A DNA stretch of 64,000 nucleotides from Bacteroidales bacterium. Its GTDB lineage: Bacteria > Bacteroidota > Bacteroidia > Bacteroidales > UBA932. Position numbers and translations under genes: made by a program. The stretch covers positions 1 through 64,000 of the forward strand of contig JAFYYM010000077.1 of assembly GCA_017557535.1 (NCBI GenBank). Direction: 5' to 3'. This document shows, in pieces, positions 45,073 through 53,760 of this stretch; the stretch's first letter is position 1, and each line of letters starts with the position of its first letter. The notes under the pieces are model-generated. The model was not told where the DNA came from, did not search any database, and saw only the letters and a list, made by a program, of their open reading frames with translations.

Positions 45073-47022
45073 CACAAAAAGGATAGCGTCAGCACGTACA
45101 TCGGGCCCGTCACCGGAGAATCGTATAGAACCTGTCGAGCCCTTTTTAAACGTAAAGGCTCCCAGATGGGCCCACTCTCCTTGCGTCTGTCCCTCCACAG
45201 TCAGGCTTTCACGGTTGAAATCCTTGGTGAAGGACTTCCCATCAGTCTCGATAGTGAACACCATATTAGGGCAACCAGTCCTTTGCTGGAAAGAATATAC
45301 GTCATATTCACCGTCGAGGTACTCCGGAATATTGTAGGACAGTTTATTGTCGGCAGGATCTCCACTATAGCTCAGATAGGTTTTACCATAAGCCCCGCGG
45401 CCATTGACAACCTCCCAGCCCTCTTTTCCGGTGATATATTCCGAATCCTCGTCAATAAGGGTGTCAGGCTCTCTTCCATCAAGGTAAGGATCCGTGGCGT
45501 AGATCTCCTGGATCTTACTCACATCCACATCCTGGACAGCGCCCTTGCCGGCCATCGCGGCCGCGATACCGCTGGACTGTCCCATCCCCAAGAACACAGG
45601 TTCCATGCGGATGGATCCGTAAGCGATGTGCGAAGCGGACAGGCAGACAGGCACGAGCAGGTTCTCGCACTCCTCCCGTTTGGGAGTCAGGCTGCGGTAG
45701 GAGATCGGATAAGGGCGTCCTCCTCCCCTCTCCACGTCACCCTCGTTCTTGACCATCAGCTTACCGTCCTTCTCGACAACCACCCTCTGGCAGTTATGAG
45801 AGTCCATCTGGTAGGCGGCAAAGCCTATCCCGTCGGTGACCTCAGTCTGGTTCTGGCAATCAGCCTGCGTGGCGACATATTCGCCGACAAGTCTCCTGGC
45901 CTCCCGGACATACAGCTGATGGGTCCAATGATCGGTCCTTAGGTACTCATCCTTAGGGAGTCCCCAGCGCCTGATCTCGTCCTGAAGGTTCTTCGGGACC
46001 CTCGGATCGGTCATATAAAAATAGAACAAACCGAGAGTGTAATCCTTGTGGGCTTTCAAGATCTTTTCCCTCTCTTCCCAGGAAGCATCCGGATAGGAAT
46101 GGTTCATCCCTATCATGTCTGTGGAGAAAGGTCCCCTGTTGTTGATGTCCGTCTTATGATTGGGCATCATGCTCCAGATGAAATAGTTACCCAACTGGGG
46201 ATTCGGATCGGCCTCGAATACCCTCACGAGAAGTTCAAACATGGAAGGGTCGTAATTATCCGGCTTCTGGATTGGGATCTGGTTCTCGGGCACATCTGTG
46301 AGGCAGATACGGTAGTTGTAGGCCTGGACATAATCGTCTCCAGAGCCGGTCTCCTGGAGCTTCCAGTCACTTATACCCCAGAGAAGTCCGCTCTCCGGCT
46401 TCCCTTTCTCGATAAATGGATCCACGCCATCGGGAAACTGGTGATGGATGGACATCTGCACGCCGTCATATGTCTCCCCATAGACCTCGTTGCCCTCACG
46501 GCCTACGATATAGCTGACTCCTGCCATGGCCATCAAATCTCCCTCATAGGAACAATCGATGAACTGGTCGGCCTTTATGGTGGTCTTCTGTCCTTCCTTG
46601 TTCTTGCAAGTTATTGACACTATTCTGGTTCCATTTTTCTCTACAGAGTCCAGATACCAACCTTGCATCACTTTTATCCTGGGGGCTTCAAGATATTCCA
46701 TCAGGATATCTTCCGCGACATGAGGCTCGAAAAGCCATTGCTCGAGCTTACCGTAGTATGATCCTAGTTTGCGATAGAACTGCCTGGCCAAGCCGACCAC
46801 AGCATGTTTGTTGCCAATGTCAGTCCGGCCAAGACCGCCAGTCGTCATGCCACCTATAGTGACATCAGGGCAAATAACGGTAACATCACTTCCGAGCCTG
46901 GCGGCAGAGTATGCCGCGGTGGCGCAAGCTGATGAACCACCGTATATGCAAACATCATTACCCCTGGCACATGATGCCAGGGATAATGATACGCAAATAA
47001 GTAATATAAGACAATTTCTCAT
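45064..47022 (-). CDS. FAD-dependent oxidoreductase lipoprotein with C-terminal golvesin-like domain
   Basis: 652 residues. Lipobox SLASC (Cys18). A Rossmann FAD-binding start (DVCIYGGSSACATAAYSAAR, a GGSSA variant) and IGGMTTGGLGRTDIGN match PF12831. Later the family signature SYEGDLMAMAGVSYIVGREG and LLVPVCLSASHIAYGSIRMEP appear. The last 130 residues (TYLSYSGDPADNKLSYNIPE, then VFTIETDG) form a beta domain like golvesin/xanthan-lyase C-domains. It probably oxidises a sugar or amine at the envelope. It follows SusD by 16 bases and is a paralogue of the FAD gene at 53.8-55.5 kb. Confidence 0.8.
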   Translation of the reverse strand: MRNCLILLICVSLSLASCARGNDVCIYGGSSACATAAYSAARLGSDVTVICPDVTIGGMTTGGLGRTDIGNKHAVVGLARQFYRKLGSYYGKLEQWLFEPHVAEDILMEYLEAPRIKVMQGWYLDSVEKNGTRIVSITCKNKEGQKTTIKADQFIDCSYEGDLMAMAGVSYIVGREGNEVYGETYDGVQMSIHHQFPDGVDPFIEKGKPESGLLWGISDWKLQETGSGDDYVQAYNYRICLTDVPENQIPIQKPDNYDPSMFELLVRVFEADPNPQLGNYFIWSMMPNHKTDINNRGPFSTDMIGMNHSYPDASWEEREKILKAHKDYTLGLFYFYMTDPRVPKNLQDEIRRWGLPKDEYLRTDHWTHQLYVREARRLVGEYVATQADCQNQTEVTDGIGFAAYQMDSHNCQRVVVEKDGKLMVKNEGDVERGGGRPYPISYRSLTPKREECENLLVPVCLSASHIAYGSIRMEPVFLGMGQSSGIAAAMAGKGAVQDVDVSKIQEIYATDPYLDGREPDTLIDEDSEYITGKEGWEVVNGRGAYGKTYLSYSGDPADNKLSYNIPEYLDGEYDVYSFQQRTGCPNMVFTIETDGKSFTKDFNRESLTVEGQTQGEWAHLGAFTFKKGSTGSIRFSGDGPDVRADAILFVKK

Positions 47023-47038
47023 CGAATCTCACGACAGG

Positions 47039-48883
47039 TTAATAGCCGGGATTTTGGGTGATATTAGGATTGACAAGGATATCATCAGCCGGGATTGGCC
47101 AGAGATAGTTCTTGCTGGCATCGAAGAACCTTTCTTTGAAGACAGCGATGTAACCGGCTTTCTCCATCGGGCTCAGATCCGGAAGTCCATTCTCGTCGAT
47201 AGACGGGATCCCTCCGAACGGATATTCTCCCTTGTCCCAATTGTCCAGCAGCTTGAGGAAGTCTTCAGAAAGCTCGCAATTAGCTTCAGCCCCCCTCTTG
47301 CCATTCCATTGCGCACTTCCGGACCAAACCCTGGGAAGGTAGTAAGAAGGTGTGTTATAAACCTTCTCAGCGATGCGCCAACGGAGCATGTCGCGATAAC
47401 GGGTATTCTCAAATGCGAACTCCATCCTGCGCTCCATGCGTATGATCTTACGCAAGGATGCCTGGTCTGTGAGTTCAACGCGCGGATAATCGATACCAGT
47501 CCCCGCATAAGCCCTTTCCCGGACTTTATTGATAGACTTGTCAAGGTCAGCCTGGGTGCAAGTGCCCAACTCATTCTTGGCCTCGATGAAGTTCATCAGC
47601 ACCTCGGCGTAACGAAGGTAAGGATAGATGTTGTCGGCAGCGAGATTGTGGCTCGCGAAATCAGCCCATGAAGGTTTCGAATACTTTCTCAGGGGAAGGC
47701 CTGTGTAAACAGAATGCAACTGCGTAGCCTTGGTGTCAGAGGTGGTGACGAGTGCTTTCTTGCGAGCGTCAAAGACCTTCGTGACATAGGGGTTGGGGGT
47801 GAACTCCACGGCCCCGATAAACAGGTAATCAGGATACTTCTCGGCGAAGGTCCCATCTTCCCTGGCCTTCAGATACTCTTCGTAATCAGGAGAATAAGGA
47901 GTCTTGAAGGGCTGTATGGTGTACGCCATGCGGGGGTCTCTGTTACGGAAAGGATCCTTGGGCTCGTAGAGCGGGGACTCGTCAATCGGCAGACCGTCAA
48001 CGCAAAGATATGAGCTGTAAAGCTGGTATGAAGGACCGGTATTGGTGTGTGCTCCGAGAGTTCTAAGCGTGAAATTCCTGACATTTGAGAACGGACCGAC
48101 TCCGTAAGGGACACTGATATCTCCCTGGAAATAGAACATCAATTCAGGAGATGATGTCGCTGTGAAGAGATCCTTGTAGTTAGAATGCAATGAATAAACA
48201 TTCAGTGCCATGCACTTCTCGCAAGCATCCACTGCCGTAGCCCAGTCACCGACCTGCAGAGCGAAGCGGCTCTTGAAACCGAGTGCCGCACCCTTGGTCA
48301 GACGCTTACGTCCCGAATAAGAATTAGGAAGCAGTTCAGCCGCCTTGTCCAGGCACTCATACGCATACTGGATAACCTCTGCCTTAGGAGAGCGTGTAGC
48401 GTTGTAGGCATCATCCAGTCCCATCGAGGTTTTTGCCAGAATGCAGTCACCGAAATAAGTGACAAGCTGTCCGTAACTGAATCCGATCATGCAATAGGAT
48501 TCTCCCATGAACTGGTTATACTTCTCCTTTGAGAGGTTCTGGGCGGCACCGCTTTCCAGTCCGGCTATGACGCCGAAGGCCCTGCTGATGGCTTTGTAGC
48601 AATTGGACCAGCGAGTCCCCACAAAGCCTGTCTGAGAGTTGATGGTGCCCAGGGTGATCTCGTTTTCGCGGTCCCTGAAAAGACAGTCGTCACTCCAATA
48701 GAACTCGTCGATTTGGAAGAAATCGGGTCTGTACCAGTCATCGACGCTCATCTCGATCTCGGACTCACTGGCGTACCAGTTGCCGGTTGCCAACTCGGAC
48801 AATGGCTTGATGTTAAGATCAGCGCAGGAGGCAAGAATGGCAACCACGGCCGCATATACTGTATATTTGAATAAATGTTTCAT
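47039..48883 (-). CDS. SusD/RagB-family nutrient-binding lipoprotein
   Basis: 614 residues. Lipobox ILASC (Cys20), then the SusD TPR-like helical core (KEKYNQFMGESYCMIGFSYG, KGAALGFKSRFALQVGDWAT) and the typical C-terminal motif YLRYAEVLMNFIEAKNELGT and RMERRMEFAFENTRYRDMLRW. It covers the SusC channel from outside and binds the ligand. It starts 13 bases after SusC. Confidence 0.95.
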   Translation of the reverse strand: MKHLFKYTVYAAVVAILASCADLNIKPLSELATGNWYASESEIEMSVDDWYRPDFFQIDEFYWSDDCLFRDRENEITLGTINSQTGFVGTRWSNCYKAISRAFGVIAGLESGAAQNLSKEKYNQFMGESYCMIGFSYGQLVTYFGDCILAKTSMGLDDAYNATRSPKAEVIQYAYECLDKAAELLPNSYSGRKRLTKGAALGFKSRFALQVGDWATAVDACEKCMALNVYSLHSNYKDLFTATSSPELMFYFQGDISVPYGVGPFSNVRNFTLRTLGAHTNTGPSYQLYSSYLCVDGLPIDESPLYEPKDPFRNRDPRMAYTIQPFKTPYSPDYEEYLKAREDGTFAEKYPDYLFIGAVEFTPNPYVTKVFDARKKALVTTSDTKATQLHSVYTGLPLRKYSKPSWADFASHNLAADNIYPYLRYAEVLMNFIEAKNELGTCTQADLDKSINKVRERAYAGTGIDYPRVELTDQASLRKIIRMERRMEFAFENTRYRDMLRWRIAEKVYNTPSYYLPRVWSGSAQWNGKRGAEANCELSEDFLKLLDNWDKGEYPFGGIPSIDENGLPDLSPMEKAGYIAVFKERFFDASKNYLWPIPADDILVNPNITQNPGY

Positions 48884-48895
48884 GATCTCCTTATT

Positions 48896-51800
48896 TTAGA
48901 ATGTGACGTTAACACCAAACAGGAAGGAAGTCAGCAGCAAGTCTCCACTGCGGTTCCATTCAGGGTCATATCCTTTAGGATAATTTGAGAGAGCTGGTAG
49001 GTCATTGACCGACGTGTAAATCCTGAGGTTATCAATCTTGACACGCCTGGTGAAGGTGCCCGGGATAGTGTAGCCGAGTGTGATATCTTTAACACGAAGA
49101 TAGCCTCCGTTGAAGAGCCAGAAATCGCTGCCCGCATACACGTTTGTCGTGTTGGTGGACAACAGCGGATATTTCGCCTTAGCATTTTCCTCATCTGTGG
49201 CGAAGGGGCTCCAATGACTGTCCATCACATTCTTCGGACAGGCATAGGCCTGTAGGTTGAATGGAGTAACCGGCCATGTCCAGTATGATAGCTGGTGGCC
49301 GATTCCCTGGAAGGACAGATTGAAATCGAAGCCCTTCCATGAAGCCCAGAAGGCACCGCCATACTGAAGCTCGGGAAGCGAATTGCCTCGATAGACACGG
49401 TCGCCAGAGGCGCTTATTATCCCGTCTCCGTTCTGATCCACGAACTGGAGGCAACCAGGCTTGTCACTTGCGGTGAGCACCGGTATCTTCTTACCGTCGC
49501 TTCCGGTCATCGCGGCCTCATTCAGGATAATACCCTTGCTCTCGTACATGTACCACTCCTGGAAGAAAGAACCTTCCTCAGTGATTTTGTTGTTACTTAT
49601 GGACTGTCTGTCAGCCATGTAACCCATGCGTGAGCGGTAGTCGGAGAGGTTGAATGACGCTCCATAGTTGAAATCTCCCACATGGTCTCTCCACGAGATG
49701 GAGAATTCCCAACCTTTGGTATTCATGTCAGCCGCATTGTTCTGAGGAGCATTGAATCCGAAATATGAGGGGAATCCGATCTGGAGCAGCATATCGGTGG
49801 TTTTCTTGTAATATACATCGCCAGTGAAATGCAGTCTGCTCTTAAACATCGCGAGATCAACTCCGGCTCCGTATGTGGTGGTAGTTTCCCAGGTGATGTC
49901 ATTAAAAGCGTAGTCAACCTGCTTGACATTCTGGGCCATATCCGGAGTCGCGCCTCCGGTTGGAATATAGCTGGTACCGACTGACAAGGTCGCCATGTAT
50001 GGGAACTCACTACCGATTCTCTCGTTTCCAAGCTGTCCCATAGAAGCGCGCAATTTGAGGAAGTTAACCGCACCCTTGTTATTGAACCAAGGCTCTTCAG
50101 AGATAACCCAACCAGCACTGAAGGAAGGGAATACGCCCCAGCGATAACCCTTCGCGAAACGGGAAGACGCATCCGCTCGGACATTCGCCTGAAGCAGGTA
50201 ACGATTGGCGAATGAATACATCAAACGTCCGAACACCGAGTTGTAGGCATTGTGGCCCGCAGTACCGCTGTTATACTGGAAATCCTCCGGTCCGAGATTA
50301 AGATAAGGATAGTTGTCAAGGGTGTAATTTGTCCTTGAGGCTCCAAGATTCTCCCACTGCGTTGAGAATCCCTCATAACCCGCCATCGCACTGATATTAT
50401 GACTTCCAAGGTTGACTTTATAGTTGGCGTAAAGCTGAGTAGTCATGTTGGAGCTGTTGTTGCGGGTCTCAGAGACCGAGGTCGAGCTGAACTGTGTAGC
50501 GTCTTTGTAAACCCCGCCATCGTTGAGTTGGAACTTCTTACGATGGGTTTTGCCATAACGGAAGTTATAGGTGGGAGCCGCGGCGGCAGTCAGGACGAAA
50601 CCTTTGAACAGCGTGAAATCAATCTGCAGTTTTCCGCTGACCCTGTAGAAATCGCTCTGGGCTTTTCCTCCAAGATCCATCGCGGCGATGGAGTTGTCTC
50701 CACTCTTACCATAAGCGTATTCTCCCGTGGAATAATATATAGGGTAGATAGGAGCCCTATACATAAGCGACTGCAAAACAGAGCCTTCCTGGTAGAGAGC
50801 ATAGTCATAATCACCTTTGACCAGGTTGATGTCAGCGGTGGCGTGAATCCAATTGTTGATGTAATAATCATTGTTGGATCTGACAGTGTACCTTTGGAAT
50901 CTCTTGCCCATGCTCAGACCGTTTCCATCGTAATAATTCACGGAAGTGCTCGTACGCAGTTTTTCGCTGCCACCAATCAGGGAGAAGAAGTGACGTTTAT
51001 GGTTCGTGGATTTCTTCAGGCCCTCTCCCATCCAGTCTGTGTCAGGATATGTATCAGGATCTTTCATGTGATATTGCTCGAAATTGTCGATGAGATCCTG
51101 AGAGTACATCGTGGTCCCTGCGTCATTATAGGAAACCTCGTTCATACCAGACATCCATAGAGCGGCTCTGGCGAATTCAGGGACAGCTGTAGGCTTGTCA
51201 ATGCCATACTCGAAATTGTAGTTCATCCTGAACTCGTTTGTCTTCGCCCTCTTCGTGGTCACAAGGATAACACCAGCGGCCGCGCGGGAACCATATATAG
51301 AAGCAGACGCCGCATCCTTCAGGACCTGTATGTCCTTGACATCTGACGAAGACACATCCTCCAGACTACCGGGGACGCCATCGATGATGACAAGAGGGTC
51401 ATTGGTTGAGTTGGTGGTAATACCACGGACACGGATAGTCGCGCCTCCGCTCGGGTCACCAGTGGAACGGGTGACCTGGACACCAGCCATCATTCCCTGC
51501 AACTGGGTGGAAAGCTGTGGTGTGCTCTTGGAAGAGATGCGTTCGCCTTCCACAGAGGAAGTCGCACCTGTCAGGTCGGCTTTCTTAGCTGAACCGTAAC
51601 CAATCACGATGACATCGTCGAGGTATTCTGAAGAGACATCCAGAGTGATTGTCATAGGAGAGAAAGAATTGACTGTCACCTCCTTGGTTTCATATCCGAC
51701 GGATGATATCCTGAGAGATTGCCCCTTCGAGACATTTAGGGAGAAGTTACCATCAAGATCCGTGACAGTACCGACAGTGGGATTCTGGACGATTACCACA

Positions 51801-52213
51801 CCGGCACCCATCACGGGAGCTCCGGAAGTCTCAAGTACCCTTCCTCTGATCCTTCCCTCCGAGGGAGCCGCCTTTCCTTTCGAGAAAGTGATGTAACCAT
51901 TGGAATAAGTGTAGTCGAGTCCGAATTTGGAAGCGAACTCTTGCACGAATGTGGAAAGAGGTGCTTCCTTGCGGCTGAATGTGACATTAGCAGAGGTTTG
52001 TATGTTAGCCTCGCTATATACCACAAGACAATTAGTCTGTGATTCCACCTCAGAGAAAAAATTCTCCACGGTGACAGTTGTTGAGCTCAAAGTGACACGG
52101 GAGGATGGCACCTGTGTCTGGCTCCAGGCAACAGCAGGCAATAGGAAACATGCCATAGAGAAGAGGACGACTCTCCATGCCGCCTTGAAATGGTTTGCTT
52201 TTTGATGACCCAT
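48896..52213 (-). CDS. SusC/RagA TonB-linked outer membrane importer with STN domain
   Basis: 1,105 residues from ATG 52213. Signal peptide (AWRVVLFSMACFLLPAVAWS), an STN signalling domain (about 38-110: VENFFSEVESQTNCLVVYSE), carboxypeptidase-like domain (RIRGRVLETSGAPVMGAGV), plug with TonB/SusC signature (GSAKKADLTGATSSVEGE; PLVIIDGVPGSLEDV) and a barrel ending FLFGVNVTF. The STN domain couples import to FecR/ECF signalling. A longer frame to 52279 would overlap fecR, so it was rejected. The importer works with SusD; ligand unknown. Confidence 0.95.
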   Translation of the reverse strand: MGHQKANHFKAAWRVVLFSMACFLLPAVAWSQTQVPSSRVTLSSTTVTVENFFSEVESQTNCLVVYSEANIQTSANVTFSRKEAPLSTFVQEFASKFGLDYTYSNGYITFSKGKAAPSEGRIRGRVLETSGAPVMGAGVVIVQNPTVGTVTDLDGNFSLNVSKGQSLRISSVGYETKEVTVNSFSPMTITLDVSSEYLDDVIVIGYGSAKKADLTGATSSVEGERISSKSTPQLSTQLQGMMAGVQVTRSTGDPSGGATIRVRGITTNSTNDPLVIIDGVPGSLEDVSSSDVKDIQVLKDAASASIYGSRAAAGVILVTTKRAKTNEFRMNYNFEYGIDKPTAVPEFARAALWMSGMNEVSYNDAGTTMYSQDLIDNFEQYHMKDPDTYPDTDWMGEGLKKSTNHKRHFFSLIGGSEKLRTSTSVNYYDGNGLSMGKRFQRYTVRSNNDYYINNWIHATADINLVKGDYDYALYQEGSVLQSLMYRAPIYPIYYSTGEYAYGKSGDNSIAAMDLGGKAQSDFYRVSGKLQIDFTLFKGFVLTAAAAPTYNFRYGKTHRKKFQLNDGGVYKDATQFSSTSVSETRNNSSNMTTQLYANYKVNLGSHNISAMAGYEGFSTQWENLGASRTNYTLDNYPYLNLGPEDFQYNSGTAGHNAYNSVFGRLMYSFANRYLLQANVRADASSRFAKGYRWGVFPSFSAGWVISEEPWFNNKGAVNFLKLRASMGQLGNERIGSEFPYMATLSVGTSYIPTGGATPDMAQNVKQVDYAFNDITWETTTTYGAGVDLAMFKSRLHFTGDVYYKKTTDMLLQIGFPSYFGFNAPQNNAADMNTKGWEFSISWRDHVGDFNYGASFNLSDYRSRMGYMADRQSISNNKITEEGSFFQEWYMYESKGIILNEAAMTGSDGKKIPVLTASDKPGCLQFVDQNGDGIISASGDRVYRGNSLPELQYGGAFWASWKGFDFNLSFQGIGHQLSYWTWPVTPFNLQAYACPKNVMDSHWSPFATDEENAKAKYPLLSTNTTNVYAGSDFWLFNGGYLRVKDITLGYTIPGTFTRRVKIDNLRIYTSVNDLPALSNYPKGYDPEWNRSGDLLLTSFLFGVNVTF

Positions 52214-52247
52214 CTTATTTTTAAATGATTGGTTTGTATAAATATTG

Positions 52248-53159
52248 TTATTGGAGATAAATCGTATTGGAAGACTCATCCTCTCTGATGGTGAAAGGAT
52301 ATATCCGGCTCATAACCCTCAATATCTCCCTCACCCCATCCGTCTGACGGAACTTGCCGGTGTATGTTTTCTTGAGAAGAGACTCGTTCAAGACCACTAT
52401 TCTGACATCGTAATACAACCCAAGCTTTGAAAGGATGTATTCCATGCTGCTATTGTTGAATGCATAAACCCCGTTGACCCACATGACAGGATTCTGGATG
52501 AAAATCTTCTTCACATAACCTCCATCCGACTCAACCAGCTGTTCGTTTGGATTCAGGAATAGACCAGATTCCTCTTTGCCTTCCTGATAGAGAAAAACCG
52601 ACCCTTCAAGCAAAGACACAGCAAAGGAATCGTCTTTATAATCCGAGATACTGAATTTTGTGCCCAGGGCCTTGACTTCCAGTTTGTCTGTCGAAACTAT
52701 GAAAGGATGGTTCTTGTCAGAGGACACTTCGAAGAATGCCTCACCCTCAAGAGAAACCTTTCTCTGATCATCGAATAAAGAGGGATATGTAAGCTTGGAA
52801 TTCGCGTTGAGCCAAACCTGGGTGCCATCAGAAAGGACACATTGGGCCATGTGCCCAGGAGGGGCTGAAGTGGTCATGTTTGTGACCGGGACATCCTCAA
52901 GAGATGCAGGAATCATTGAATGCCTCAAACTATCTATCGACAAGAAAGCCGCTACCAGGAGCAAGGGCAAGACTACCAAAGAATTGCGAAAAAGACGAGA
53001 TATACGTCTCCTGAATATGAATCTTCGCCAACTGGAACTCGAGTCTTCTCCGTCCTGGCTTTTCAAAGCCAGGATTGAGCGGACCTGCAGGCTGGAAACC
53101 ATCTCTCTTTCTCTCTCGGTCAAACACTCTTCCGAATATTCAGTGATTCTCTCGTCCAC
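52248..53159 (-). CDS. FecR-type anti-sigma regulator
   Basis: 303 residues. Cytoplasmic N-terminus (about 1-58), one membrane helix (60-76), periplasmic FecR domain (CVLSDGTQVWLNANSKLTYP, VSLEGEAFFEVSSDKNHPF) and a C-terminal DUF4974 domain (YAFNNSSMEYILSKLGLYYD). It receives the signal from the SusC STN domain and controls the adjacent ECF sigma. There is no ATG at the expected start; GTG at 53159 is the best candidate, so poor initiation may keep its level low. A start at residue 20 is possible. Confidence 0.9.
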   Translation of the reverse strand: MDERITEYSEECLTEREREMVSSLQVRSILALKSQDGEDSSSSWRRFIFRRRISRLFRNSLVVLPLLLVAAFLSIDSLRHSMIPASLEDVPVTNMTTSAPPGHMAQCVLSDGTQVWLNANSKLTYPSLFDDQRKVSLEGEAFFEVSSDKNHPFIVSTDKLEVKALGTKFSISDYKDDSFAVSLLEGSVFLYQEGKEESGLFLNPNEQLVESDGGYVKKIFIQNPVMWVNGVYAFNNSSMEYILSKLGLYYDVRIVVLNESLLKKTYTGKFRQTDGVREILRVMSRIYPFTIREDESSNTIYLQ

Positions 53160-53200
53160 GTCTTTAAAACAAACAATAAAGGAAATCCGTCAAAAGCGTT

Positions 53201-53737
53201 TTAATATTTGTTGAAGAAATCCTTCAATTCTTCCCTGAGTTTAGCATAAGCTATCTTCATCTGAGACTCTACCGTGTTGATAGATATTCCGAGTTCCTCA
53301 GCGATGGCATCCTGTTTTTTGCCATCAATCTTGCTCATGACGAATATCTGGCGGCATCTGGGAGGGAGAGTGTCAAGAGCTTGGTTGAATCGTGGCTCAA
53401 AGTTATCTCTCACCGTGCTATTCACATCGAACTCTTCCAAAGCGGCAAGTGACAAACGATCCAGGAATACGGATTCATCGCCACTCAGCTTTATTGACTT
53501 TTTGCGTAGCCTATTCGTCAAGTAGTTGATGCACCGGTTTTTAACGGCAGAGAAAAGGTAATAGGTAAGATTCAAGTCCTTTGACAAGGACTTCCTTTTC
53601 TCGAATATGTTCACGAATACTTCCTGGACGATATTCTCCGCCTCTGACTCATCACGAATGTATTCCATGGCAAAACGAATCGCCCTGAAATACCATCGCT
53701 TGTAGAAAGCTTCAAAATCCACCAGATCACTCGCCAT
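53201..53737 (-). CDS. ECF-type RNA polymerase sigma factor
   Basis: 178 residues from ATG 53737. Sigma region 2 (AMEYIRDESEAENIVQEVFV) and region 4 with a helix-turn-helix (LPPRCRQIFVMSKIDGKKQD, then ELGISINTVESQM). It is the common Bacteroidota FecI-like type that activates the downstream susCD. A TTG start at 53755 is in frame but unlikely. The FAD gene ends 23 bases upstream, so the sigma gene may share that transcript. Confidence 0.93.
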   Translation of the reverse strand: MASDLVDFEAFYKRWYFRAIRFAMEYIRDESEAENIVQEVFVNIFEKRKSLSKDLNLTYYLFSAVKNRCINYLTNRLRKKSIKLSGDESVFLDRLSLAALEEFDVNSTVRDNFEPRFNQALDTLPPRCRQIFVMSKIDGKKQDAIAEELGISINTVESQMKIAYAKLREELKDFFNKY

Positions 53738-53760
53738 ATCCAGGTAGAGCAGCAAGCGTT

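Noticed and set aside
45019-45942. 307-residue plus-strand frame
   Set aside because: Antisense to the FAD gene, no domain or signal.
52214-52279. Longer SusC start at 52279
   Set aside because: It would overlap the end of fecR and precede the signal peptide; ATG 52213 fits.
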